A stretch of 64,000 nt of DNA from Selaginella moellendorffii (GCF_000143415.4 NW_003314287.1:875160-939159), one strand, 5' to 3'. Shown: positions 1 to 11,062, counted from the first letter of the stretch. Translations and numbers: made by a program. The notes: generated by a model not told the origin, from the letters alone.

Positions 1-2772
1 CACCGATATGCTCATGCTGGGATCCCTTGGATTCAGCACCCATCTCTTTTCTAGGCAATCCTTCGTATATCCGGAACTTGGCTTGAACCACTCCACAGTT
101 ACATTGAAGGAGTTAGTTTCTGCGTCCTCCTCTGCATCAGTGATGCAGCGCCCCACCCATATCATTTGTTTTTTATTACTGGGTCTGACAAGCACGACCA
201 TTCCTTTGCAGACCTGTACTGGATTGAATGCTGAATCCGGCTTCTTGTTCCTCGGCCCACAATAGTGATCCTCAACATCGTTATCTGTCACTGCATTTCC
301 AGAGGACATTGTTCCGCTACTATCTGGTGCTCTGGGTTCTGGCCAAAAGGACTCTTCCAATTCTTCATATACAACCGGCCCATTTTGGATAGCAGATATA
401 ATCTTCTCCCAGTATTCGAGCAAAGGCTTGCACCTCTTAAAATAGGATTCTCCACCAAACACCAACCCCCTCTTCCAGAAGGCAATATGCTGTCTAATCC
501 CGGCCACTATACTTTCCTGGTCTTTGAGTCCATCCGGGTGCATCGGCCGTGGGGAACCCTGAGGAATCATAGGTTCCCCAGTTATGGGATCTCTCTTGAA
601 GAGTTCAATGCCGTCCACTGGCAGCCACACTGTGTCCCATTCTCTCATCTTGTACCTCATCACTGGAGCACCGTCACGCATGCTGAAATGAAACTGAAGA
701 GGCTTGGAGTGGCCAATCAGCGTTTCGGATCCGTCCCTGATGTAGCCTCTTACAAACCCCTTAAAGTCTGGAACCTCTGTCACAAGTGCAGCTTCAACAG
801 TGCCTTTGATGCAATTTTGGAATTCATCGTAGAGTTGTGGGAGGGTGAGGACATTGGATCGCCGGAGGGACTCTGCCAGGTGACTGAACATGGCATCGAC
901 GTCTTCATGAGTGTGCCCAACCATGAGAAAGCCAAGTGTAACCATTTCAAATATGCCTTTGGCAACAAGCATCGCCAAGTACGCGAAGACGTACATGTTT
1001 TTGTTCTCACTGCCAGCATTGTCTGTTTGGAGCAGAAGATGGGGTGGAAGGCCACATCGGCCGCAAGAACTTCCTTGAGATTCTGCTTCGTTTGGATGAG
1101 GCTGTGCATTCACCGGGCGACCAGCCTCGTCGTAATGGCATGAGGCCTCACGTGATAACCCTACAATCTGACGGCCAACATATTCACTGGGATGGTATGG
1201 GGCCCCACGCGATACTGCAAGCCTTTGCTCCTCCTCCAGCTGAACCCTGTATGGGGTTCGATCGACAAGGGCCTTATGCAAGGGTTGGCCGTTCAGCTCA
1301 GTCTGCGCACTTTGCAGAGACCTTAAGTGTTTTGCTAAGGACGCAATCATCATGTTTGCACCCCCGCCACCCCATAGAGGTACAAAGAAGTTCCCATAGT
1401 TCTGGGCACCATGCCCATGAGCGATTATGCCAAACAGAGACACAGGCAGCTGCATGGATGAAGAGATTGCCTTGGGGGCAGGATTGAGTCGAGGTAAGCA
1501 CGTCTTTTTCTGATCCATTTTGTCGTGGATGATGCAGAGGTAAGAGTCAGGTCTCTCCATGGAGAGAATCCTGTTATGATAATATGCAGTCCTGCAGCTT
1601 CTCTGCTCGATGTTGTGGTCGAGCCGCCTTCTAACCAACGTCTCTCGCTCTTGAGCGCTGCAAGAATTCTTCGACAAAGCCATTTTGATAGCAGTGCACT
1701 CGTCACACTTTGAAAAGCTGGAGTACTTTCCTATACTCACATCCCTGAACCTGTTGCTCCACAATCTACTAAATCTAGATTGGCTCAGCTTCCTGTAGCC
1801 ATTACTCTGGAGTTCCTGATTCACATCTTCCAATATGGCCCCCTTGGTATACATGGAAGGGAGAACTCGTTGGGTGTCTCGTGTTCCATCTTCCAAGAGG
1901 CGGGTTTTATGTGGTTGCTGCTCGCTACATGTCTCGACAAACCTCTTGAAGATTGCCTCTCCATATACAACATGACCCCTGGTTTTGTGCGTACCGTCGT
2001 TCCCATGGACTGCCTGTTGAACCCTTTGTTCCTCGAACTCAGTTTTGATTCTGTAGAATGTGGTTCGAGGGACTCCATAAATGATTCTCCATGCCTTCAT
2101 GCAGACCAAACCCCTCTGGAAGACCATGCCCCCCACCTGATGTTCTAAAGCATCAACAGATGACCGTAATGCCTCATACACAAAATTGCGAGCTGCCTTC
2201 CAGGACAATGTCTTGTATCTTGCTCTCTCCTCTTCAATAGCATCCCAATCAGCATGTTGACAGCACCTCCTCTTGCAACAAGCAACTGTCGAGACCATTC
2301 GAACCTCCATCGCCATTTTCTGCCTTTTCGGTTCGTTGCTCAGATCCCTTTGGCTGCGCTGTAGGAAGGTGTACTTTCTTTTCCCATGAAGAGATGTTCT
2401 GTCATCAGTTGTAGTGGTGTTTGATTGTGAATCCTTCACATTCTCAAACACTAAATGCCTCAATTTCCACCGCACAATGCTTCCAATAGTCAGACTGTTT
2501 TCTTCTGTGTCAACAACCTCTAAAATTGCAACTCCAATATCATCCCAGCCCAATTCTTGATTAGCAACTGCATCTCGTGGATCGACAACTATGGCTAAGC
2601 CCTCAGCTACCACCTCCCCCTCGGGGTTGTATAGAAACACCTTCGCCTGAATCCATGTAACACGGTTCATAAGATCCACGGAGGGAACATGCGTCGCACG
2701 TGCGCTGTCCCCAACATCTGCTTTCTTCGGAAGATTTTTCAAGGCAACAACAACATTTACCCCGACGACCAT
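1..2772 (-). CDS. DUF7869-like, transposase-like protein (5' complete, runs off left edge)
   Basis: Reading the minus strand from ATG at 2772 gives 924 codons without a stop up to the window edge, so the protein is C-terminally open. In order it shows a Cys-rich patch CCKRRCCQH (about residue 165), a helix-turn-helix-like stretch ending GVPRTTFYRIK (about 230), a knuckle FSKCDECTAIK (about 355), HDKMDQKKTCLPRL (about 416), PPHLLLQTDNAGSENKN (about 577) and GFLMVGHTHEDVDAMFSHL (about 614). The last three are the hallmark blocks of an uncharacterised family (DUF7869, as I recall it) found in transposon-like genes of plants and animals. The spaced Asp residues (417/420, 584, 624/626) could form an RNase-H-type D-D-D centre; this is inference. 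No intron is needed. Two degenerate copies of the local palindrome lie inside the ORF. An in-frame TGA lies three codons upstream of the ATG. Confidence 0.75.
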   Translation of the reverse strand, partial: MVVGVNVVVALKNLPKKADVGDSARATHVPSVDLMNRVTWIQAKVFLYNPEGEVVAEGLAIVVDPRDAVANQELGWDDIGVAILEVVDTEENSLTIGSIVRWKLRHLVFENVKDSQSNTTTTDDRTSLHGKRKYTFLQRSQRDLSNEPKRQKMAMEVRMVSTVACCKRRCCQHADWDAIEEERARYKTLSWKAARNFVYEALRSSVDALEHQVGGMVFQRGLVCMKAWRIIYGVPRTTFYRIKTEFEEQRVQQAVHGNDGTHKTRGHVVYGEAIFKRFVETCSEQQPHKTRLLEDGTRDTQRVLPSMYTKGAILEDVNQELQSNGYRKLSQSRFSRLWSNRFRDVSIGKYSSFSKCDECTAIKMALSKNSCSAQERETLVRRRLDHNIEQRSCRTAYYHNRILSMERPDSYLCIIHDKMDQKKTCLPRLNPAPKAISSSMQLPVSLFGIIAHGHGAQNYGNFFVPLWGGGGANMMIASLAKHLRSLQSAQTELNGQPLHKALVDRTPYRVQLEEEQRLAVSRGAPYHPSEYVGRQIVGLSREASCHYDEAGRPVNAQPHPNEAESQGSSCGRCGLPPHLLLQTDNAGSENKNMYVFAYLAMLVAKGIFEMVTLGFLMVGHTHEDVDAMFSHLAESLRRSNVLTLPQLYDEFQNCIKGTVEAALVTEVPDFKGFVRGYIRDGSETLIGHSKPLQFHFSMRDGAPVMRYKMREWDTVWLPVDGIELFKRDPITGEPMIPQGSPRPMHPDGLKDQESIVAGIRQHIAFWKRGLVFGGESYFKRCKPLLEYWEKIISAIQNGPVVYEELEESFWPEPRAPDSSGTMSSGNAVTDNDVEDHYCGPRNKKPDSAFNPVQVCKGMVVLVRPSNKKQMIWVGRCITDAEEDAETNSFNVTVEWFKPSSGYTKDCLEKRWVLNPRDPSMSISV

Positions 2773-3147
2773 CTCTCCTCATTCAATAGCGACTACATTC
2801 CCATCGAAGACAGTCTCTACTGATACAGCAGCATTGCCTTCCCCAGGCCTTTGACAGTGTATAACAAAGTTCCGATCCATATACACACAGGGTCCCCTTT
2901 TGCAACTCTCTTCCCACCATTCTCAATGTGACCCTTTTCCCCAAACCCTGTAGGCCATTATCTGTAAATGCTCATTAGAACTTAAGACCATACACAAAAT
3001 GATTGGAGAATGGCCTAAATCATAACATACCAAACAACCTCAATAGCATGGGGTGGGAGGCCTCATGCCATCTTGATATACACACAGCTGCAGGCAAGTA
3101 AAAACATACATGACAATACGCTAGCCATGAAATTGCAAGGGCCCAAG

Positions 3148-3169
3148 ATGGCATGTGGCCTCATGCCAT
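3148..3169. repeat. 22-bp palindrome copy
   Basis: Matches the family core GGCRTGNGGCCNCAYGCC flanked by AT on each side. It lies in the spacer. Confidence 0.85.
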
Positions 3170-3263
3170 TTCTAAATGTGGTCCTAAACCATTCCATGGT
3201 GAACATACCAGGAAGCACAAGTGCCGAATATCAAGAGGAAGCGGTAGCCACACCAAAGACAGT

Positions 3264-3384
3264 GCCGCTCGCAACACCGCAACTACTCGTAGCGCCGCTC
3301 GCAACACCGCAACTGCTCGTAGCGCCGCTCGCACAAACTGCCACTCGCATAAACTGCCGCTCGCAATGCCGCAACCGCTTGTAG
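3264..3384. repeat. 30-bp tandem repeat, about 2 clean units plus degenerate tail
   Basis: Two nearly identical 30-bp units starting GCCGCTCGCAACACCGCAAC lie at 3264-3293 and 3294-3323. They are followed by shortened, diverged units to about 3384. Confidence 0.8.
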
Positions 3385-3763
3385 ACGCATAAACCACAGC
3401 TCACAACGCCGCTTACACAAGCAGCGCTCACTGCGGTCAGCGGAACCAAGAACACGGCGCACAAAAATGATAGACCTAGGAATGAGTTCGAGAATTCAAA
3501 AATAACACACGCTTGAACGTCACATCAAATCCTCTGACAAACCAGATCTTATGATTCCTCTGACAAATTTCAAACTGAGTAGCTTCTAGACTTTGCTGTC
3601 GGAGGTTGAACTTTGTCACATCATGTCCTTGCCTCGATCCAGCTGTGCCATGTCAGTGATTCGAACTTTGCCATGCCATGTCAGCGATCCGCACCAAGAT
3701 TATTCGCCGTGTAAAGGAATAATTATGCTGTGTGTGTACGTTCATTTATGGCAATATAAGGCC

Positions 3764-3838
3764 ACACGCCATTCAAAGAATAATGCTAGTCGAGCATTTT
3801 TTGGTGCATTTTTGGGTTCAAAATTGCATGAGCCCACA
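3764..3838. repeat. 75-bp dispersed repeat, copy 1
   Basis: Starts in the right arm of a palindrome copy (3748-3772) and continues through GAGCATTTTTTGGTGCATTT to GCATGAGCCCACA. It is nearly the same as 4699-4780. Confidence 0.8.
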
Positions 3839-4180
3839 CACTATAAAGTTTACCTGTACCAAAAATAGAAACAACTTTATTTACTTGGGAATTTAAGTGG
3901 TTGAGGCATTTTTAAACTTACAAACACATGCCCTATTTACATTCTTTTGGTTGCTTAAAATTCAAAAATATTATAAACCTTTCTTTTTGCATTTTCAATG
4001 TTTTCAATTATGGTTTTTGATTTTCGCAGGACCAGCCTAGTAATCTATTTGCATCCCGTCATGTTTATAGCTAGCTTTCGTTTGTCCCCTTCGCTAGCCT
4101 GAGATACATCTGCTCGGCATCTGCCTCTTACAGCATTTGCCCAGAGAGGGCATCTTTCTTCACGCAGCATTTGGCACATG

Positions 4181-4212
4181 TTTAGGGTTAGGGTTTAGGG
4201 TTTAGGGTTTAG
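4181..4212. repeat. Telomere-type TTTAGGG block
   Basis: Four tandem TTTAGGG-type units with one shortened unit. This is an interstitial telomere-like sequence of plant type. Confidence 0.85.
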
Positions 4213-4685
4213 CAATTCAGTAGCTTGATAAACATGCAAATACAGAACTTGATGCAAAATCCTTGGATATGTCACAATGCCCCTAGGACCATAAACACAT
4301 TTCAATAGAGAGGGTCCTTTCATTTCATAACTCCTTACGTAGATCTTGGTGAAACCAGAGTTAGTGAAGTTGGTTTCTTGTGATCCCGCATCTGATTGTG
4401 ATGTCCCTTTGCAGTGTCGATGGAAAGGTCAATGCACACCAAACTGTAGAATCTTGGAGCAAAATAACGGTCGGATCTATGGCAAATGCCCCTGAAACAT
4501 TGTAAGGCTCGTGTGGTCTCATGTGGTGTCCGATCGAGATGCTTCTTTGCAGGGTCATCAAGAAGGACATTGTATACCATTCTGTAAAATCTAGTTGCGA
4601 TCTAACGGTTGGATCTCCAGGAAACTCAAAACAATCTCGCGCGTGTTAGAATATTCTAGGAATATACTCCTATGTGCTCCTGAAA

Positions 4686-4707
4686 ATGGCATGCGGCCCC
4701 ACGCCAT
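4686..4707. repeat. 22-bp palindrome copy
   Basis: Clean copy of the palindrome family, embedded at the left end of the second 75-bp repeat. Confidence 0.85.
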
Positions 4708-4812
4708 TCAAGAGATAACGCCAGATGATGCCGAGCATTTTTTGGTGCATTTTTTGGGATCAAAATTGCATGAGCCCACATGCTTGAACGTCACATCAAA
4801 TCCTCTGACAAT
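4699..4812. repeat. 75-bp dispersed repeat, copy 2, with second shared block
   Basis: Bases 4699-4780 repeat 3764-3838. The next 32 bases, beginning TGCTTGAACGTCACATCAAA, repeat the block at about 3509-3540, so the order of the two blocks differs between copies. Confidence 0.8.
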
Positions 4813-5099
4813 TTATTTAGCTGAACATCTGGCATTTTTGGAAATACAAGATGCTTTGGAATATCCAATCATGCATGGTATAAATATAGCGAGGGTATTA
4901 AATGATATCCCAATCATGATCTTTCTTTTGGATTTCGCGTGCATGCAGTCCGAGGAATGATGACGTTGCGGATTTCTTTTGGATTTCACGCATGCGCGCG
5001 CCGATCCAGAAATTAATGGTGGCGCCCAAGTCCGAGAAATGATGACGTGGCGGGATTACCAACCGTCGTGACATTTCGCGCGTGTGAGGTTAGGTTTTG

Positions 5100-5315
5100 C
5101 ATTTTGCTTCGTACTCGCGCTCGCACACTCGCGCTCGCATCGCGCTCCCACTCGCGCTCCCACTTCTCTACAGGTTTCTCGTGTGCATCGGCATCCACTC
5201 GCGCTTGCATCACACTCGCGCTCGCATCGCGCTCGTGTGCATCGGCGTCCACTTCAAGACACACCCAGTTTGTAACTTCGCCGCCAACTCCGCCGCCCAC
5301 TCCGCCACCCACACG
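5100..5315. repeat. CGCTCGCA-rich and CCGCC-rich low-complexity tract
   Basis: Irregular repeats of CACTCGCGCTCGCAT type, then CCGCCNACT repeats. The tract immediately precedes the inferred first exon of the plus-strand gene and may be promoter or 5' UTR. Confidence 0.6.
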
Positions 5316-5454
5316 CAGCCCACTTGGCGTCCCGGGAGATTTCAGCGCCACTCTCCAACTGTAAGTGGCAGAGTAGCCTTCCTGCTACGATCCGCTGCAC
5401 ACACAGTGCACATTCGCCAGCGAGTCCGGTTGTCACGCCTCCATTCGGCTTCAA

Positions 5455-8400
5455 ATGGTAAGTCTTTTAGGCCAAGTAGAAAATGGCATGAGGCCACATG
5501 CCATTCAGTAGCAACATTGGCATGCACCGATTGGGCTCTCGAGTGCAGTCCGGTTACAGATGGCGTGTAGCCTCACGCCATCTTAGGATGCAGCCTCAAG
5601 ACATCTGATGCAGTGGTGAATGGCGTGTGGCCTCACGTTATTTCCAGCTACTAGCTTTTCATCTGTCAGCTCTAATTGTTGTGCATTTCTGAACAGGCGA
5701 GGAATTGCGTTCTTCTTCCAGCCACTGTCAATGTGGATGCAGAGAAGGGGGAGGAGCTCACCAGTTGGACTTTCGGGATAGAAGGCGAGGATCTGAGGCT
5801 GTACAACACAGATGGCGGGAGAAAAGAATGCATGGGGACCCTCATCCAAGTGACAGACACTCCATGCAGTTCCATGCAAGAATATGGACTGGCACTTGTG
5901 GTAGAGACAGCGTCTGCCTTCAAGATCCACCTTGCACATCCTAGCGGCTTCCCGGAGGGGGGCAGCGGCTATGAGGAATTCCTAGAGGGAGCTAGGGAGA
6001 GGTTGTCCAGGAGGCCCACAATTTCAAAGACGCTGCGGGTCTATGAAGATCACATGGAATCCACGGACCTCACCTACGGCGATGTTCAAAAACTATATTC
6101 CAACATTGAGCCGTTGAGAGTGACTCCAGTTCGCGAAGCAAAGGGGAAGGGGGTTGATCTGGAAACTACCTCGAAGCAGAAAAGGGTGGTCAAGCTCAAG
6201 CCGACGTCCGACTCTCCTGCTCCAAAAAAGAAGCTACTTAGTGATGCCATTGCCTCGGGTTCGAACACTACACCCACCAAAAAGAAGAGCCGCAAAGAGC
6301 AGAAAGAGCAAGAAGAGGCAGCAAAAATCGTCGCAGATAATAGTACTTGTTACTATTCCAACAATGTATATACAATCGACGTGAGCCGTATCGACATCCA
6401 AAGCAAATACAACCACAGGCTAGTATCTGATGAGTGGGTGGAGAAACTGAAGCAGAAGATGCTGGCAAGTCCAGTAACACCCGACATCGCAGACGTGATC
6501 CCCTACTACCGAACAATGAAGGGCGAGACGAGGTTTCCAGACTTGATCAATAGGAAGGTGTTGGATGATCAGAACATCCGGTTCTATGCCGTCTCCGGGC
6601 AGCATTCTAGCTTGGCGATGCAAGAGATAGTTGTGGATATTATGGTGGGCGAGGAGGTGAAGAAAGTCTTCAAGACAAGAGTTGTCCGCCTGATAAAAGG
6701 CAACTCGCCCCTCCGATCTATCATATACATCTCCCACGCGCAGAATGTCAAGCAAGAAACGTGCTACAAATCGGGTCTGCACGAGACATTGGCACGAACA
6801 CGGAAGCTCTGGGTTCAACTGAAGAAGCCACAAAAACCAGGACAAGGACGTGCACTAGCAACTAGCGCCTGGCAGGTAAGCCTCGTTGCATGTGGCATAG
6901 CATGTGGCCTCACGCCATTTCCATTGCAGGAATTCTCGAGTCTTCTCTCGAAAACACTGGGGGTCAATGACACACTCAGCATCCATAACATTCTACTCGC
7001 GACAAAAGTTGTTTTTGACAAATGGGTAGATGTGCTGAGGAGGTACCATGACGGGGAGTTGCCAAACTCAATGGGTGTGGAGGACGGCCGGAAGCCCAAT
7101 GATTTGAAGCTCAACGCCTTGCGTTTCTCGCGGTCTCTAGACGACGACGACCTTCTGACAGTGGCTAATGCTCTTCTACGTGGTGAGGTTGTCTTCAACA
7201 AGACCAAAATGACTCCCGGCCATATTGTGACATACGAGGACTTGTGCACGACTCTGAGAGCTCGTGCGCTATTGAAGGATTGGATCTTCGAGCAAGTGGC
7301 CGTGGAGAGGGTGAGCATCGACACCACGCAAGAGATGATGGAAGCGCTGGAGTTGTCAAATGAAGACATCGACAAGTACGTGAAGGGGGCCCCCAAGTTC
7401 ATCGATCTGTTGCGGGATGCCACGAAAAGTAAAGCTGAGAAGTTGGATCAGTATCCAAATTTCATTAAGATTGATGTCGACCGCCGGCTTCAGAAACAGC
7501 TCGACCCCGCAGCAGAGGCCTATCGAGAACCTTACCGGGTATACTTGAATTCGGATGAGGATCAAAGGTGGAGGAGCATCGTTTCCCGCGGAGATGAGCA
7601 GGTCAAGAACATCTTTTGTGTGATGGACTTCACAAACGAGGAGATCACTCATGCAGACGAAGTCAGCTCCATCATTGACTTAATGGTGGGACTTGCGGAG
7701 GTGGAATCTTCAGTCCACTATATGATCTACGACTCCGAATCCTATCACAAGTTCTGGAAGGCCTTGAACGAGGTGAAGGCTCGGTTGAAAGGCAAGGAGA
7801 TGCGGGAGATCCATGGGATAATGGCTAAGAAGAAGATACCGACGAATGTCCGCATCTTCACACTCGCCCTTGTTATTGGTCCTGCAGCAGAGTGGGACTG
7901 GAGTGACTTCCCAGCTTCGTTCGACAAGGCCAATCGAATTGATCTGAGGGAGGTCAATTTACCCATGCCTGAGGAACTGAAGACGGCTATGGAGCTTTCG
8001 AATCCAAAGAAAGCTCCAGGTGCAGCATGGGAAATGCTCAGTTGGGTCTTCAACGCAATAGCGGGTGGGTCACCTGCTTCCGACTCCAAGGGCAAATGCG
8101 TTGTCGAGTACAACTGCGGCGGACTATTCTTTCGAGCCGCATTACTCAAGGGTGTCCTGTGTGTTGCGGTGACAAACTCCATTGAAGAGATGACTTCAAT
8201 GGAGCATATAATTACAGTTGCCAAAGAAAAACAGTATCTTCTCTGCGAACCTGGTGAGTACACACTTTAAGTTTAAATGTTATCTCACAAGCTCTGTATG
8301 CAGGAGCGTGGCCACCCCCAGATGTTGAAACGGCGTTAACAGCTACTGTTGAAGATACCCATGTTGGGCCGAGCTCACAACCTGCACAAGGTAAGGTCAC

Positions 8401-11062
8401 GTGAGGCCTCACGCCATTTTGATTATAGATCGTTGTGAATATTCAGACACGAGGACTGAAAAGCGCACTGGTGGCGCATCGAAGAAGGACAAACAGAAAA
8501 GCAATAGGAAAAAAGGAGGTACAAATTATATTTGCAATGGCGTGTGGTCTCATGCCATTCCTTGCAGGAGAAACTTCTTCAAAGGCAAAACAGGCAAGCA
8601 CCAGCCAAGCTCAAACTGACAGTGGTCATAAAAAGCGAAAGCACGTTGGACAGTCGTCGAGATCAGAGGCGTTTGATTCGAAAAGGAAGAAGGGCAACGA
8701 AAAGATGATAGGTAATGCCTCGCGGTTATGGCGTGTGTGCTCATGCCATTCATTGCAGATCAAGGGCTGAGTGAAAGCAGGCAGTCACCACCTCATGACT
8801 CAGATTCCTATGGCAGACTCCCCTTCCCCAATCTCAATGGAGAGGTACAATGGATGAGGGAAGCTTTTCAAGGCAGGGCCACGTTTTTCTCATCTCGTCG
8901 TCTTCGAAGGGTGCAAGAACGTGCAGAAACCATGTTAAGACAGTCGGGTGAGGATACGGTCCTAGGTCACGCACTAAAACAGGCTATGGATGTCTTGTAT
9001 TTTGAGATGGAGACTCGGCCAGATGATTTTCCCAAGATGGTCCTGGAAGAACAAGCCATCCAGCCTGAGCAGCCTATGGAAGAAATGCAGGAGGGGGATG
9101 AGGAGCCAGAGAAAGATAATGAGCAAGAAGAGCAGAAGGATGAAGAGGAGGACAAAGAAGAGGAGGACGAAGAGGACTTGGATGGTCCTCACAATGGTGA
9201 CGATCACAATAACGACGACGACGATGATGACGACGATGGCCAGCCTGAGGTGGCCAAAGAGCGGCGGAGGAAGGTCATACAAGACAAACCATCAGGTAAA
9301 TAATAATACATCCATTCCTAACCTTTTACCATTTCTAACATTGTCCATGTGGGTCGCAGAGCAAATGGTAAGTAGAGATTATTCAGTTGAATTTACAAAC
9401 TCTAGCCTTTAGTGTCGAGGAAGGATAGTGCCAAGCAAGGGTCGAAACGTATGTCCAATCCTTCAGAATCAGCAGTGCGCCCAAGTGATATCGGTCCTAG
9501 TTCCTCAATAGCAGTTGATGGTAAATACAGTATAGTCGATTCAATATGCTAATGAGTTTGTTTTTAGTAGCACGGGAGGATACCATCTCAATCGAAGGGA
9601 GATATTTGGACATGCATATGGATCCGCCAGTGGACTCTACTTGGCTGCAAGAGTCATCAGAGCTGGTGGAGGCTACTATCCATATCAACGCCAAGCAAGC
9701 TGACCACGCTCCACTTGATGCTGCCCATACCACTGAGTCAATCTTGTCCACGTATCCAACTGACGGTGACCAGGCGCCATTGGACCCACATGAGGCCGCC
9801 CCAGCCGCCGAGCCGGTCGTATCCTCATTTCCAACGGACTCAACGTGTGCCCAATCGTCTGACTACGCGCCGTTGGAACCTCCCTACACCGCCCCTGCTG
9901 CCTGTTCGGTCATGTCCACTTTGCCAACGGAGGCACCAGCTGAAATGGCGTGTGATCACACGCCATCGGAACCACCCCATGCCACTGTTGAGCCAGTTGT
10001 ACCAGAGTCTACAGCTGAAATGGCATGTGCCCACACGCCATCGGATGCGATTGACCCCACATTGCAGAGGAGAGTATTTCCGCCCTTCACGTTTCCTCGA
10101 CCAAAACCCTCTCAACGACCATCGGGAGCAACATTCGCTAATATTGTAGATGGTAAAATTGACTTGTACCATTTTTTATGCTAACGCATTTCATTTCAGA
10201 GTCACGGCGAAGGTACTATATCGTTTTTGATCTGAACGGTGTCCTTTTCTCCCATGAGCGTGGCTCGTCCTCGAATGTCATTGCACCCTCCAAAGCCTGC
10301 GGTCGCAAGTTGGTCAAAAGAGACAGATTCACATTAATCACACGGGAGAAACTGCGGGATCTAATAATGACCATGCGACACTTAAAACAGAGGGCCGGGT
10401 TCAATTTACAATTGGGAGTTTGGACATCCATGATGCGCCACAATGCATTAACGTTGCTACAGATGATGCACGATCAGACGCGAGTAATATTACCATTTGA
10501 CTTTCTCCTAACGCAGGAGGATTGCTTGACTATGGTCCATGTGAGGGGTAGCAAGCCCATCTTCGTCAAGCCAGAGGCTGTAGTGATGAACCGGACTGCT
10601 AGCTCAAGTGAAATCCTCATCATTGATGACTCGCCGATTAAAACTGCAGCGAACACGCACACATATGCAGTGCACCCCATCTCTTGCAGTATGGAAACTA
10701 GGGAGAAGAAACCGTATGTTCTGGGGGACCTTGCAAAACGGCTTGGAGCGATGGTGATAGAGAACCGGCCAGTCCAGGAGGTGGCTGCAGAAATCAACCA
10801 AATGGCAGATGGAACGGTATATCAGAAGCCATTTGATCGGACAGACACCAGTCATCATTTATGGCATGTATATTGTCTAGCCAAGCACTATCCGCATCTC
10901 CATAATCTGCTCAACCGGATGGGTTCTTCGACCACTGAACATGAGCGTGGACGTATTAGAGAAGAGATGGCATTACTATTGGGTTTAAATCCTGATAGTG
11001 TGGAGAGTGATGAAATTCCAAGATTATTGTATAGGCGTTGGAGGCAAAAAATAACAGTCTGA
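5455..11062 (+). CDS. ParB-like / methyltransferase-like / FCP1-like multidomain protein
   Basis: I reconstruct ten exons: 5455-5457 (ATG), 5697-6875, 6930-8253, 8304-8390, 8429-8518, 8568-8711, 8759-9295, 9413-9520, 9568-10152 and 10200-11062. They give 1639 codons plus stop with every junction in frame. Seen in order: a novel N-terminus; a Lys-rich NLS-like stretch (about 150-220); a ParB/sulfiredoxin-like segment with YAVSGQHSSLA (about 295); a methyltransferase-like half with VMDFTN (motif IV position, about 627) followed by VVEYNCGG...AALLKG (motif I position, about 783), i.e. beta-class order; acidic and Pro-rich linkers; and an FCP1/NLI-type HAD domain with FDLNGVLF and LIIDDSP (about 1360-1560). 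The first HAD motif has DLNG where DLDE is usual, and DPPY is replaced by DFTN, so enzyme activity is doubtful. Introns 3-9 are all phase 1. The fold names are inference from motifs. No in-frame stop was found. Confidence 0.6.
5483..5504. repeat. 22-bp palindrome copy in inferred intron 1
   Basis: First of three copies inside the inferred intron 5458-5696. Arms ATGGCATG and CATGCCAT are perfect complements. Confidence 0.85.
5560..5581. repeat. 22-bp palindrome copy in inferred intron 1
   Basis: Second copy in intron 1, with arms ATGGCGTG and CACGCCAT. Confidence 0.85.
5620..5641. repeat. 22-bp palindrome copy in inferred intron 1
   Basis: Third copy in intron 1. The right arm is slightly decayed (CACGTTAT). 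Confidence 0.8.
6892..6918. repeat. Palindrome copy ending 11 bp before a 3' splice site
   Basis: Lies in the 54-bp intron 6876-6929. The right arm CACGCCAT is intact, while the left arm carries an insertion. Confidence 0.7.
8397..8417. repeat. Palindrome copy in a 38-bp intron
   Basis: Fills more than half of intron 8391-8428. The left arm is degenerate; the core GTGAGGCCTCAC is a perfect palindrome. Confidence 0.7.
8537..8558. repeat. Palindrome copy in a 49-bp intron
   Basis: Ends nine bases before the acceptor AG of intron 8519-8567. Confidence 0.85.
8728..8749. repeat. Palindrome copy in a 47-bp intron
   Basis: Ends nine bases before the acceptor AG of intron 8712-8758, the same spacing as in the preceding palindrome-bearing intron. 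Confidence 0.85.
9945..9966. repeat. Perfect 22-bp palindrome inside a coding exon
   Basis: This copy has TGATCA at the centre and equals its own reverse complement over all 22 bases. It encodes MACDHTPS within the Pro/Ala-rich linker. Confidence 0.85.
10020..10041. repeat. 22-bp palindrome copy inside a coding exon
   Basis: Second exonic copy, encoding MACAHTPS. It lies 75 bp after the first, in a protein segment that repeats the phrase around it. Confidence 0.85.

Larger units (their letters stand above)
2773..5454. other. Repeat-rich intergenic spacer
   Basis: No coding region is recognised. The spacer contains copies of the local palindrome, a 30-bp tandem repeat, a telomere-type block, a duplicated 75-bp segment and a CGCTCGCA-rich low-complexity stretch just before the next gene. 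It separates the divergently transcribed minus-strand transposase-like ORF and the plus-strand ParB/methyltransferase-like gene, so promoters for both probably lie here. Confidence 0.6.

Noticed and set aside
265-1143. 292-codon plus-strand ORF
   Set aside because: Antisense shadow of the minus-strand DUF7869-like ORF, which carries the conserved motifs.
4181-4212. True telomere
   Set aside because: Only four units with normal sequence on both sides; interstitial telomere-like repeat.
9359-9366. Eight-base micro-exon between AG and GT
   Set aside because: Including it shifts the frame to an early stop; skipping it gives a clean phase-1 junction 9295/9413.
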